Assembly (NCBI GenBank): GCA_903918315.1
Contig: CAIXEA010000074.1
Coordinates: 1-64,000 of the forward strand
Source of the DNA: an uncultured Acetobacteraceae bacterium
Lineage (GTDB): Bacteria > Pseudomonadota > Alphaproteobacteria > Acetobacterales > Acetobacteraceae
DNA length: 64,000 nucleotides
Direction of reading: 5' to 3'
Positions 1 through 9,456 of this stretch are shown here, piece after piece (within the stretch, counting starts at the first letter, position 1; the number at the start of each line of letters is the position of its first letter). The translations under genes and the position numbers were made by a program. The notes beneath the pieces are model-generated. The model saw nothing but the letters and a program-made list of their open reading frames with translations. It did not search any database and was not told the origin of the DNA.

Positions 1-102
1 GCAGGGTTGGCCGGTCTGGCCGGCAAAGCTGGGCACCGCGGACGCGGGGCGGGCCCCGGCGAGCACAAGCATCGCCGCGAGGAGAATTCCAAAATACCTC
101 AT
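1..102 (-). CDS. N-terminus of a secreted protein, possibly a c-type cytochrome (truncated by window edge)
   Basis: Not in ORF track. Minus-strand ATG at 102..100 translates to MRYFGILLAAMLVLAGARPASAVPSFAGQTGQPC, a clear Sec signal peptide with ASA cleavage site; PSFAGQTGQPC resembles the run-up to a CxxCH heme site. Confidence 0.5.
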   Translation of the reverse strand, partial: MRYFGILLAAMLVLAGARPASAVPSFAGQTGQPC

Positions 103-298
103 ACTGTCCCCAATCGGCTGCATTTTTGACTGATCCAATGGACATCCCCGTCCCCGGACCGGCCAGTCATCCCGCCCTTTCACCAGACGCGGGCGCGGCC
201 GATTTATTCCAGTGCCATTGCATCCGCTGGCACTTTCAGTCCCTTGCGCATCGATCAACCGGGCTTAGAGTGGCGGCATTTGAGGCAGCCTGCGGGTT

Positions 299-1108
299 AT
301 GCTCATGCTTCCAAGGAACACCCGGCCCTTTGGCTTGGCTGCGATCGTCTGGTGGCTGGCCGCGGCCCTGCTGGTCCTGCCGAGGCTGGTGCTTGCCGGG
401 TGTGCGCCCATCGCATTGACACCACCAAAAATCTGGGTTGCCGCGACGGCAGACCCAGCGTTGGCGATCACATTTCTGGGCCACGCGAGTTTTCTGCTGG
501 AAACCCCAGCCGGCATTCGGGCCGTGACAGACTATAGCGGCGCATTTGCGCCAGCCGAACCGCCGGACCTCGTCACGATGAACCATGCCCATTCATCCCA
601 TTATACGATGGTCCCCGACGCAAGGATCCGATACGTGCTCCATGGCTGGCAGGAGGGACCACGCCCACCCGCCCATGACGTGCGTGTCGGTGACCTCCAT
701 GTGACGAATCTGCCGACGAATATCCGAGACTGGAACGGAGGCACCGAGGTCAACGGCAATTCTGTTTTTATCTTTGAAAGCGCCGGCTTATGCGTCGCGC
801 ATCTCGGTCACCTGCATCATTTGCTGGACGCAGCCGATCTGGACCTGTTGGGGCGGATCGATGTTTTGATGGTGGCGGTGGACGGGGGCTACACATTGAG
901 CCAGACCGACGCCCGGACGGTGATCGACCAGATCCATCCGCGGGTCGTCCTCCCCATGCATTTCTTCACCCGTGACCGGCTGTTGTCGTTCCTGGCGATG
1001 ATGCGCGATGGGTTCGAGGTGCAGGTGCAAGAATCGCCCATGGTGGTACTCTCCCGCGCGACGCTGCCCGAGCGGCCGACGGTGATCGTGCTGCCCGGAC
1101 CGCATTAG
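299..1108 (+). CDS. MBL-fold metallo-hydrolase (UlaG-like)
   Basis: ITFLGHASFLLETPAGIRAVTDY...; metallo-beta-lactamase-like motifs, N-terminal hydrophobic segment. Confidence 0.75.
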   Translation: MLMLPRNTRPFGLAAIVWWLAAALLVLPRLVLAGCAPIALTPPKIWVAATADPALAITFLGHASFLLETPAGIRAVTDYSGAFAPAEPPDLVTMNHAHSSHYTMVPDARIRYVLHGWQEGPRPPAHDVRVGDLHVTNLPTNIRDWNGGTEVNGNSVFIFESAGLCVAHLGHLHHLLDAADLDLLGRIDVLMVAVDGGYTLSQTDARTVIDQIHPRVVLPMHFFTRDRLLSFLAMMRDGFEVQVQESPMVVLSRATLPERPTVIVLPGPH

Positions 1109-1130
1109 AACGATAAACGAGGAAACCAAC

Positions 1131-2492
1131 ATGACCGTCGCGCGCCAATTGTCCGAATTCCTGACCGGGGTTTCGGTGAAAGACCTGCCGGACCAGGCCA
1201 TGGACCACGCGGCCATGGTGGTCGCCAGCACCCTCGCCAGCGCCGCCTTTGGCACCACGATTGAATCCGCGCAGATTATTCGCGACCTGACGAAGGAACA
1301 GGGCGGGCGCCCGGACGCCTCCATCTGGTTCGATGGCGGCGACAAGCTGCCGGTGGCGCAGGTCGCGCGGACGAATGCGATGCTGAGCGATGCCGCTGCG
1401 TCCGACGACAGTGATTTGCGAAATATCGTTCATGCCGGCACGCCGCTGACGGCGGTGTCCCTGGCGATGGCTGAGCGTCTGGGTGCGCGCGGTGAGGATG
1501 TGCTCGATGCCATCGTCATCGGGTATGAGGCCGCGGGACGCCTGAGCGAACCGATGACCCCCGGTTTCCGCAATCGCGGCTTCCATGGCTGCCTGGGCGC
1601 GGCAATGGCCGCCGCCGTGGCGGGCGCCCGGATGCTGAAGCTACCCGCCGAACAGATGGCGCAATCCATCGCCATCACCGCCGTGTCGATCGGGGGTCTG
1701 GCGACGGCCGCCGATACCAGCGTCGCGCGCGAATACCATGCCGGTCTGGCGGCGATGCACGGGGTCAACGCGGCTTTAGCGGCGCAGCGCGGTTACAAGG
1801 TGGAGGAACGCATCCTCGAAACCTACCAAGGTTTCTTCGAAGCCTTCGGCGGCGTCGATGGCGCGGCCGGAGCGGCGATCGCGCTGCGCGGGATGGGCGA
1901 AAGCTGGGATATCGTTACTGACATGGCGATCAAGCTCGTGCCCGGCGGGCACCCGTATCATTCCTTTGCCGAAGCCTCGGCCAAGGCGGTGCGGGCGGGC
2001 GGCTTCAAGGCGGCGGAGATTGAAAGCATCGAGGTCTCCCGCCCCGGCCTGACCAAGCTCAGCGGGCCGGCCCACCCGGTTGATCTGATCGACATGGCGC
2101 ACAGCCCCGCTTATTTTCTGGCGGCGGGGGCCGCGGACGGGACATTTGGCTGGGCCAATGCCTCCCCGGTGAAGATCGCTGATCCGGTCATTCATGGGCT
2201 GATTGATCGGGTGCGGGTGGGGCCGCAACCGGCGGAACATGGTTCTCTGTATCGGCAAGGCGCGACGGTGACGATCCGCGCTTTCGACGGACGGTTCGCC
2301 CGCAGTACGGTGTTCCTGCCATATGGATCGGGCGCGCTCGGGCTCGATTGGGCGGATATCGAGGCAAAATATCGCACGCTGGTTCCCGCTTCGGGTCTCA
2401 GTGTGACGGCGATCGAAGCAAGCCTGGCGGCCGCGCGCGGCCTGCGGCAGGCCGGGGATGTCGCAACACTGATCGGGTCGTTGCGCGGGTAG
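1131..2492 (+). CDS. MmgE/PrpD family protein
   Basis: 453 aa; family-typical GCLGAAMAAAVAGARMLKLPAEQMAQSIAI, VPGGHPYHSFAEA. Confidence 0.85.
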   Translation: MTVARQLSEFLTGVSVKDLPDQAMDHAAMVVASTLASAAFGTTIESAQIIRDLTKEQGGRPDASIWFDGGDKLPVAQVARTNAMLSDAAASDDSDLRNIVHAGTPLTAVSLAMAERLGARGEDVLDAIVIGYEAAGRLSEPMTPGFRNRGFHGCLGAAMAAAVAGARMLKLPAEQMAQSIAITAVSIGGLATAADTSVAREYHAGLAAMHGVNAALAAQRGYKVEERILETYQGFFEAFGGVDGAAGAAIALRGMGESWDIVTDMAIKLVPGGHPYHSFAEASAKAVRAGGFKAAEIESIEVSRPGLTKLSGPAHPVDLIDMAHSPAYFLAAGAADGTFGWANASPVKIADPVIHGLIDRVRVGPQPAEHGSLYRQGATVTIRAFDGRFARSTVFLPYGSGALGLDWADIEAKYRTLVPASGLSVTAIEASLAAARGLRQAGDVATLIGSLRG

Positions 2493-2506
2493 GCTGGACA
2501 TCTTTT

Positions 2507-2545
2507 GGGGCGCCTTCCTGGTTACCGCCCCAGGCAAGGCGCCCC
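2507..2545. terminator. Strong hairpin between convergent genes (candidate bidirectional terminator)
   Basis: GGGGCGCCTT (2507-2516) pairs with AAGGCGCCCC (2536-2545), with additional CTGG/CCAG inside; lies between convergent stops. No clear U-tract. Confidence 0.5.
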
Positions 2546-2552
2546 GATCGTG

Positions 2553-3446
2553 CTACCGGGTCTTGGGAATCTCAAACCCGGCGCCGCGTTCGACGTGTTT
2601 GACGATCGAGGTCAGGTCGTTCTTCTCCGCGCCCTCGAACATCGCGTGCTTGAACACCAGCCGCGCCGCCTGACAAACCCACATCGGGACGCCCAGCGAC
2701 TCCCCCTGCGCGATGGCGAGGTCGATGTCCTTCATCAGGATGTGCATCTCCGCCCCATAGGCGAAGCTGCGATCGAGCACCGAAACCGGGAACTTGCTCT
2801 CAACGGCGCTGTTGCGGCCACTGCCGGCGCTGATGGCGGCGACCATGACCTCCGGATCCAGACCGCCTTTGGCGCCCATCACGAAGGCTTCGGCGGTGGC
2901 CGCGAGCGCGACCGCGGACAGAATGTTGTTGGTGAGCTTCAGCACCTGTGCCGCACCGGGCTTGTCGCCCGCCACGGTGAGCGTGCGGCCCCATTGGGAG
3001 ATCATCGGGCGCACGCGCTCGATCGCGGCGGGATCGCCGGACACCATCACTGATAGTGTTCCCGCCCGCGCGCCAGGCGGGCCGCCGGAGATCGGGCAGT
3101 CAACGACGGTGACGCCTTGCGCGGCCATCGTATCTTCGATCTCTTTCACAAAGGGCACGCCGATGGTGCAGGTGTTGACCAGCAGCTTCATCGTCTTGCC
3201 GTTCACCAGCCCATCGGGACCAAAGGCCACCGCGCGGAAGGCGGCCAGCGTCGGCAGGGACACGAACACGATCTCACACTGGTCCGCCAGTTCGCGCGGG
3301 GAGTGGGCGCGCCGCGCCTGGCGTTCCAGCAACGGCTGCATCGCGGCTTCGCGAATGTCGTAGACAGTCAGCGTATGACCGGCATCCAGGAGGCGGTGCG
3401 CCATGGGCTGACCCATATTGCCGACGCCGAGATATCCAGCTTCCAT
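2553..3446 (-). CDS. NAD(P)-dependent oxidoreductase, 3-hydroxyisobutyrate dehydrogenase family
   Basis: MEAGYLGVGNMGQPMAHRLLDAGHTLTVYDI Rossmann motif; start trimmed to ATG at 3446. Confidence 0.85.
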   Translation of the reverse strand: MEAGYLGVGNMGQPMAHRLLDAGHTLTVYDIREAAMQPLLERQARRAHSPRELADQCEIVFVSLPTLAAFRAVAFGPDGLVNGKTMKLLVNTCTIGVPFVKEIEDTMAAQGVTVVDCPISGGPPGARAGTLSVMVSGDPAAIERVRPMISQWGRTLTVAGDKPGAAQVLKLTNNILSAVALAATAEAFVMGAKGGLDPEVMVAAISAGSGRNSAVESKFPVSVLDRSFAYGAEMHILMKDIDLAIAQGESLGVPMWVCQAARLVFKHAMFEGAEKNDLTSIVKHVERGAGFEIPKTR

Positions 3447-3516
3447 GGTTCGTTCTCCGATTTGATTTGGGTTTTGCCCTGCCCCTGTGCGCGAGGAGGC
3501 GCGCGCGTGTTGGTCC

Positions 3517-4707
3517 TTAGGACCCCGCCTGCAGCACCGTCTTGCGGGCCAAAAGCCCGGCAATCTCCTCCGCGCTCAACCCGTGTTCGGCCAGAATCGC
3601 CGTGCTGTGCTCGCCTTTCCCGGGGGATATCGTTCGCACCGCCCCATCCTCGAACGGCGGCATCCCAATAATGTTGGGCAACGGGATCGGCTGGTCCACA
3701 TGCGGATGCGACGTCCAGGCCACCGCGCCGCTGGCCGCGACATGTGGCTGGCGCAGGAAGTCGGTGTAGCTGTTCAGCGCCTCATGCATCACCCGCTGCT
3801 CACTCAGACGCGTGGACCAATACGCGGTCGGCTGGGATTCCAGCAGCGGCCGCAGAACGGCGTTGAGTTCGGCGATATGCGGTTCCCGGTCGATGGTGGT
3901 TTTGAAGCGCGGATCCTCGCCCAGGTCCGGGCGGCCGATGGCCCGGCAATAGGCGTCCCATTCGAACGGGCGCACCACGGTGACCTGCACCCAGCCATCG
4001 GCGGTCTTGTAGATACCCGTCGGCGGCACGATCGCCCGCGCCGCCCCGCCATCGAGGTAGGAGCCCATCATGCGCACCGCCTGCAAACCGGCGCCGCCCT
4101 GCATCAGGCTGGCCTCGATATGCCGGCCGCGGGGTTCATCCCGGCGGGCATGCAGCGCGGCGGCGACGGCGGTGAAGCTGTAAATCGCGGTGCTCATGTC
4201 GATGGAGATGATGGGAATGCGATGCGGGATGCCGTCCATACCGACATTTTCCGCCATCAGCCCGGTATAGGCCTGCAACACCGGGTCCATGGCCGGACGC
4301 TCCGCCAGCGGGCCCTTCAGGCCGAAGCCGGACACCGACACATAGAGGATGCGTGGTTCCTTCGCCGACACCGCCTCATAACCGAAACCCAGCCGATCGA
4401 TCACGCCGGGGCGGAAGCCTTGCAGGAACACGTCGGCGCCCGCGATCAGGCGCCAGAGCAGCGCCTTGCCTTCCTCACTTTTCAGATCGAGCGCGATGGA
4501 GCGTTTGCCGATATTGGCCGGGATCGAATAGACGGTGTGATCGCCATAGACCGTGCCCAGGCCGCGCGACCAGTCGCCGGTATCGGTCGGCTCGACCTTG
4601 ATCACGTCGGCGCCATACTGGGCCAGCATCATCGCGCAATAAGGGCCGGCGACGCCCTGGCTGAGATCGACCACCTTCAGGCCCTTATATGGCGTGTCGT
4701 AGCTCAT
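3517..4707 (-). CDS. CaiB/BaiF family (type III) CoA transferase
   Basis: YKGLKVVDLSQGVAGPYCAMMLAQYGADVIKVEP; start trimmed to ATG at 4707. Confidence 0.9.
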   Translation of the reverse strand: MSYDTPYKGLKVVDLSQGVAGPYCAMMLAQYGADVIKVEPTDTGDWSRGLGTVYGDHTVYSIPANIGKRSIALDLKSEEGKALLWRLIAGADVFLQGFRPGVIDRLGFGYEAVSAKEPRILYVSVSGFGLKGPLAERPAMDPVLQAYTGLMAENVGMDGIPHRIPIISIDMSTAIYSFTAVAAALHARRDEPRGRHIEASLMQGGAGLQAVRMMGSYLDGGAARAIVPPTGIYKTADGWVQVTVVRPFEWDAYCRAIGRPDLGEDPRFKTTIDREPHIAELNAVLRPLLESQPTAYWSTRLSEQRVMHEALNSYTDFLRQPHVAASGAVAWTSHPHVDQPIPLPNIIGMPPFEDGAVRTISPGKGEHSTAILAEHGLSAEEIAGLLARKTVLQAGS

Positions 4708-4827
4708 GGGTTCGCTTCCTCCGATCTTTGTCGCAATATAACGCCGGATCGCTGAGCGGGGGGCAACCCCGCGGCGGTACATCACCCTTCCGCGATCCAC
4801 GCGGAGGTCTTTTCAGGAGTAAACACC

Positions 4828-5130
4828 ATGATCCACGTCCTCGCTTTCATCACCGCCAAGCCGGGCATGCGCGGCGCCATCCTCGAAGCCTTCCATGCCA
4901 ATATCCCGGCCGTGCATGCCGAAGATGGCTGCATCGAATACGGCCCGGCGATCGACGCGGTGACCGGCACGCCGAACAAATATGGCGACGACACCTTCGT
5001 GGTGATCGAGAAATGGGCGAGCGCCGAGCATCTGAAGGCGCATGCCGCGTCCGCGCACATGGCGGCCTATGCGGCGAAGACCAAGGAGATGATCGCGTCC
5101 CGCGTCATACACCTCCTGTCGCCGGCATAA
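4828..5130 (+). CDS. Putative quinol monooxygenase (antibiotic biosynthesis monooxygenase domain)
   Basis: 100 aa; FITAKPGMRGAILEAFHANIPAVHAEDGCIEYG. Confidence 0.75.
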   Translation: MIHVLAFITAKPGMRGAILEAFHANIPAVHAEDGCIEYGPAIDAVTGTPNKYGDDTFVVIEKWASAEHLKAHAASAHMAAYAAKTKEMIASRVIHLLSPA

Positions 5131-5196
5131 CACTTCAGGGGCGGGCCCGCGCCCGCCCCACCCGCCGCGCTGGCGGGACGGGGGAGGAAACAAAAA

Positions 5197-6429
5197 ATGC
5201 CCAAAGCGGCAAAACTCGCACTTCTGTCTGGCTTTCTCGGGTGGATGTTCGACTCAATGGACCTCAATCTGTTCACGCTGGTCCTTGTACCCACCATTCG
5301 CGAACTCACCGGTGCCAAAACGCCCGCCGAGATCGCCCAGGCCGGCGGCCTGATCATTGCCCTGAAAATCTTCGGCTGGGGCCTCGGCGGAGTCCTGTTC
5401 GGGGTCGCGGCCGACAGGCTGGGGCGGTCGCGGACGCTGGTCTGGACGATCCTGATCTATGCCGTGTTCACCGCCGCCAGCGGCCTGGCCCAGAACTGGA
5501 CACAGCTCGCCATTTTGCAAACCCTCGCCGGCATCGGCATTGGCGGCGAATGGGCCGCCGGGGCAGCGCTGATCGCCGAGACCTGGCCGGAAAAATCCCG
5601 CGTCAAAGCCATGCAGACCATGCAGATGGCTTACGCCTTCGGCTTCTTCCTCGCCGCTGGGGTCAATATCCTGCTGGGACCCATCAGCTGGCGCTATGTG
5701 CTGGCGGCCGGCATCATCCCGGCGATCGCGACCCTCTTCATCCGCCGGTTCGTGCCTGAGCCCGAGCGCTGGCAACAGGTCCGCGCCAAAGCGGTGAATG
5801 AAACCGCGGCCTCCACTTTCGCCGCGATCTTCGCCCCCGACATCCGCCGCAACACCTTTGTCGGCGTCACCATTGCCCTGGCGATGATGGTGGGCAGCTG
5901 GGCCGCGCTGACGCTGCTGCCAGGCTGGATCAGCCAGTTGCTGGGGCCGAGCAATGCCAAACTCGCGGCCTGGACCATCAGCTGGAGCTTCATCCTGCTG
6001 AATATCGGTGCCGTCGCCGGCTACGTCACGCTGATCTTCGTGGCCGATATCGTGGGCCGCCGCCGCTGCTACTTCATCTTCTGCGTCGGCTCCCTGGCCT
6101 CGATCCTTTACACGTTCCAGCCTGGCACCACGCTGGAGCAGTTGCAGACCATGCTGCCGGTGCTCGGCTACTTCATCGTCGGCGGCTTCGGCACCTTCGC
6201 GGCCTATTTGCCGGAGCTGTTTCCCACCCGCATCCGCGGCACCGGCCAGGGATTCTGCTACAATATGTCCCGCATGCTGACCGCCCCCGGCCCGCTGATC
6301 GCCGGCACGCTGGTGGGCACGTTCGGGTCGATCCCCCAGGCCGCCTCGGCCGTGGCGCTGTTCCTGGTCGTGGGGATGGTGGTGATCTGGTTCGGGCCGG
6401 AGACCGCGGGACAACCCCTTCGCGATTGA
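5197..6429 (+). CDS. MFS transporter
   Basis: 410 aa multi-TM protein; GVAADRLGRSRTL loop motif, GIGIGGEWAAGAALIAE. Confidence 0.85.
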   Translation: MPKAAKLALLSGFLGWMFDSMDLNLFTLVLVPTIRELTGAKTPAEIAQAGGLIIALKIFGWGLGGVLFGVAADRLGRSRTLVWTILIYAVFTAASGLAQNWTQLAILQTLAGIGIGGEWAAGAALIAETWPEKSRVKAMQTMQMAYAFGFFLAAGVNILLGPISWRYVLAAGIIPAIATLFIRRFVPEPERWQQVRAKAVNETAASTFAAIFAPDIRRNTFVGVTIALAMMVGSWAALTLLPGWISQLLGPSNAKLAAWTISWSFILLNIGAVAGYVTLIFVADIVGRRRCYFIFCVGSLASILYTFQPGTTLEQLQTMLPVLGYFIVGGFGTFAAYLPELFPTRIRGTGQGFCYNMSRMLTAPGPLIAGTLVGTFGSIPQAASAVALFLVVGMVVIWFGPETAGQPLRD

Positions 6430-6451
6430 TTTGCAACAGGAGGCGCAAGCC

Positions 6452-7219
6452 ATGAAAGAACGCATCGTCGCCGTCCCCACCGCGGACGGGCAGATGGAAA
6501 CCTTCATCACCCATCCCGAGCAGGATGGGCCCTTCCCCGCTGTCGTCCTGTTCATGGACGTCTGGGGCATCAGGGAGGAGCTGTACGACATCGCGCGGCG
6601 TATCGGCACCGTCGGCTACTGCGCCGTGGTGCCGGACTTCTACTACCGCCAGGGCCGCGTGCGGCATGAGTTCCGCGATGCCAACCACCGCATGATCTCC
6701 CTGCATGCTTTGCCGGAAGCGGACCGCCAGAAGGTCACCGCCCCGCTGGCGAAGCTGAGCGACACGATGGTGGTCGCCGATACCGGGGCCTTGATCGGAT
6801 ATCTGGACGCCAACGCGCCGGTCAGGCCGGGCCCGATGGGTTCCGTCGGCTATTGCATGGGCGGGCGGCACGTCATGAGCGTCGCCGCGGCCTATCCGGA
6901 GCGGTTCCGCGCCTCCGCCGGGCTGCATCCAACCAGCCTGATCTCCGACCGCCCGGATTCCCCGCATCTGGCGGCCGATCGCCTGCGGGGGGAGTTCTAT
7001 TGCGGCTTCGCGGAGACGGATCCTTATGCGTCCCTGCCCATGATCGCCGAACTCGGCCGGATCTTGGATGGATGCGCCGTCGGCTACCATCGCGAAATCC
7101 ATGCGGGCGCCGTCCACGGTTATGCGCTGCCCGACCGCGACATCCACCACAAGGCTGGTGCCAACCGGGATTGGGAGCTGATTTTCGCGATGTACCGCCG
7201 GCAATTGGGGCCGGTCTGA
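6452..7219 (+). CDS. Dienelactone hydrolase family protein
   Basis: GSVGYCMGGRHVMSVAAAYPERFRA nucleophile elbow; C-terminal H in IHAGAVHGYALPD. Confidence 0.85.
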   Translation: MKERIVAVPTADGQMETFITHPEQDGPFPAVVLFMDVWGIREELYDIARRIGTVGYCAVVPDFYYRQGRVRHEFRDANHRMISLHALPEADRQKVTAPLAKLSDTMVVADTGALIGYLDANAPVRPGPMGSVGYCMGGRHVMSVAAAYPERFRASAGLHPTSLISDRPDSPHLAADRLRGEFYCGFAETDPYASLPMIAELGRILDGCAVGYHREIHAGAVHGYALPDRDIHHKAGANRDWELIFAMYRRQLGPV

Positions 7220-7306
7220 CGCCCCGACGCGGAATGTGACGATTTTCGGGTACAACCCCCTTGATGGGGGGGGCTGGTCTGGTTATAAGCCGCCTCCCGC
7301 GCCTGG

Positions 7307-7382
7307 GGGGTCATAGCTCAGTTGGGAGAGCGCCTGAATGGCATTCAGGAGGTCGGGGGTTCGATTCCCCCTGACTCCACCA
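7307..7382 (+). tRNA. tRNA-Ala (anticodon GGC)
   Basis: GGGGTCATAGCTCAGTTGGGAGAGCGCCTGAATGGCATTCAGGAGGTCGGGGGTTCGATTCCCCCTGACTCCACCA; acceptor stem, anticodon stem CCTGA/TCAGG, T-arm GGGGG-TTCGATT-CCCCC and encoded CCA. Confidence 0.97.
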
Positions 7383-7543
7383 CCCGGCGGCGGCATCAGC
7401 AATATAACTCAGAGAACCTTTCACCTGCTTCTCTTCCGCTGATATTTCTGACGTCCTTTCCCAATCGTCTATTTCATTGATTCATCGGCATTTTTCGATC
7501 ATTCGCGTCGGCGCGGTGTGCTCAATCTGACCCAGGCGGCGCC

Positions 7544-8215
7544 TTAAATGGCCCGGCGATAGGCGATGGCCGAACCATCGCGGCCGGTGGTGCGGAGCGC
7601 AACCCAGCTGTGCGCCTCATCGTACCAGTCATCCAGCGCCACGTCGCCGGTCAGCGAATAGCGGCGGGCCCGGATGGCGCGACCGTCTGCCAAAGACACC
7701 GACTCCTCCCCATGCTCAAGCACCTGGGGGCGGACCTGTTCCCCGGTCTGCGGATTGAACAGGGGGACGGACATACACAAATAATTCCAATGGGTCAGAG
7801 GAATCATGGCCGCCGACATCACGACGCGCTTGCCATTGCCCGTGCGCACGACAACCCCCTCTGGCGTCCGTTCGGCCCGCACATCGTGGATCGTGCCGTC
7901 ATCATTGGTATTGCTTTCCATGCGCTCAAACAGGCCATCGCGCCATTGCTCCCGCACGGTGTGCGTGTATCGGTACAGGGCAATGGGCCCCAAGGTAATG
8001 ACGAGCCGTACGTCGATTGATGCGAGCAGCACGGCACCGTCCCGCGTCAGGTTGATCACGTGCTGACCGATCAGGCTGTCATTGCGGAACACATCGAAGC
8101 GCAGCAGGCCTGGCGGTACCGACGTGACGGCGGCGGGGGCACCCCTTGGCGCCGCCCCAGCGGCCAGGGCGCCGCTCCCGACCATCACACGCCGGCGCGT
8201 CAGTACGGCAATCAT
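7544..8215 (-). CDS. DUF6134-like secreted protein
   Basis: TAT-like signal TRRRVMVGSGALAAGAAPRGAPA; start trimmed to 8215; last gene of the minus-strand amine oxidase/DUF1365/CFA unit. Confidence 0.6.
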   Translation of the reverse strand: MIAVLTRRRVMVGSGALAAGAAPRGAPAAVTSVPPGLLRFDVFRNDSLIGQHVINLTRDGAVLLASIDVRLVITLGPIALYRYTHTVREQWRDGLFERMESNTNDDGTIHDVRAERTPEGVVVRTGNGKRVVMSAAMIPLTHWNYLCMSVPLFNPQTGEQVRPQVLEHGEESVSLADGRAIRARRYSLTGDVALDDWYDEAHSWVALRTTGRDGSAIAYRRAI

Positions 8216-9456
8216 CGCGTGCTCCCCCCCGGTCGGCTGATGCGATACAGGCCGACATCGATGGCACCGGCCCGGAATCCGGCTTCGCAGTAAGCGAGGT
8301 AGTATTCCCATTTGCGCTTGAACGCCGCGTCGAAGCCTGACCGTTCCAGACGCGGCCAGGCGTGCTGGAAGCGGCGGCCCCATTCCGCCAGCGTCCGGGC
8401 GTAGCTGTCGCCGAAGGTGCGCACGCCCTCCAGCACCAGTCCGGCCGCGGCAACCTGGGCGCGCATCACGCTGTCGGAGGGCAGCATGCCGCCGGGGAAA
8501 ATATGGCGCTGGATGAAATCGGCGCCGCGTTCGTATGACGCGTAGCGATCTTCCGCCATCAGGATGACCTGCAAGGCGGCGATTCCCCCGGGGCGAAGCC
8601 GATCGTGGATGGTGGCAAAATAGTCCGACCAGTATTCGCGCCCGACCGCCTCCAGCATCTCGACGGAGACGATGCGGTCATACTGCCCCGCTGTGTCGCG
8701 ATAATCCTGTAACCGCAGTTCCACGGAACCCGGCGCACAACCATCGGCCAGGCGGTTGCCGGCCCCGTGCAACTGTGCGTGGGACAAGGTCAGCCCCACC
8801 ACGGCGCAACCACGCTCGCGGGCCAGCCGCTCCGCCAATCCGCCCCAGCCGCAGCCAATTTCCAACACGCGTTCCCCGCCAGACAGGGCCAGGGCGTCGA
8901 TCACCATGTCCTGCTTGGCGGCCTGCGCGTCCTCCAGCTTTTGCGTGGGATGGGTATAGAGCGCGGACGAATAGCTCATGCCCGCATCCAGCCAGGACGC
9001 GTAGAAATCATTGCCGAGATCATAATGCGCCGGGATGTTGCGCCGGCTCCCGGCGCGGCTGTTGCGGCGAAGCGCGTGCCGCAGCCGGTTCGCCCAGCGC
9101 GCCACGCGGGAGCCGTTGAGTGAGGCATCCATGCGTTCATAGTTACACGCCACCAACTCGATCAGGGCCGTCAGGCCCGGCGTGGACCAATCCCCGGCCA
9201 TGTAGGATTCAGCGAAGCCAATATCGCCGGCCACCAAAAGCCGTCGGACCGCGTGCCAGCGATGCAGCACCAGCACGCCGCTGGGGCCCGGATGCGGACC
9301 GGCGTGTTGGATCGCCTCGCCGCCCGGCGTGTGGATGAGCAGCTGCCCGTGCGTCACCTGCCGCGCCAGCCGCTCCAGAAACCGGCGGGACAGCGAGAGG
9401 CGAAACCAGGAAACGCGGATGCCGCCCGCGGGCAGGGTGTTGACGGGCTGGCTCAC
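8212..9456 (-). CDS. Cyclopropane-fatty-acyl-phospholipid synthase family SAM methyltransferase
   Basis: AHYDLGNDFYASWLDAGMSYSSALY, VLEIGCGWGGLAERLAR, FIQRHIFPGGMLPS. Start inferred as GTG at 9456 overlapping the TGA of the upstream gene. Confidence 0.9.
   Translation of the reverse strand: MSQPVNTLPAGGIRVSWFRLSLSRRFLERLARQVTHGQLLIHTPGGEAIQHAGPHPGPSGVLVLHRWHAVRRLLVAGDIGFAESYMAGDWSTPGLTALIELVACNYERMDASLNGSRVARWANRLRHALRRNSRAGSRRNIPAHYDLGNDFYASWLDAGMSYSSALYTHPTQKLEDAQAAKQDMVIDALALSGGERVLEIGCGWGGLAERLARERGCAVVGLTLSHAQLHGAGNRLADGCAPGSVELRLQDYRDTAGQYDRIVSVEMLEAVGREYWSDYFATIHDRLRPGGIAALQVILMAEDRYASYERGADFIQRHIFPGGMLPSDSVMRAQVAAAGLVLEGVRTFGDSYARTLAEWGRRFQHAWPRLERSGFDAAFKRKWEYYLAYCEAGFRAGAIDVGLYRISRPGGSTR

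Noticed and set aside
131-160. Possible fourth sigma-E promoter (TGATCC at 131-136)
   Set aside because: With an 18-nt spacer the -10 position reads CGGACC, not TA-rich, so it fails the motif.
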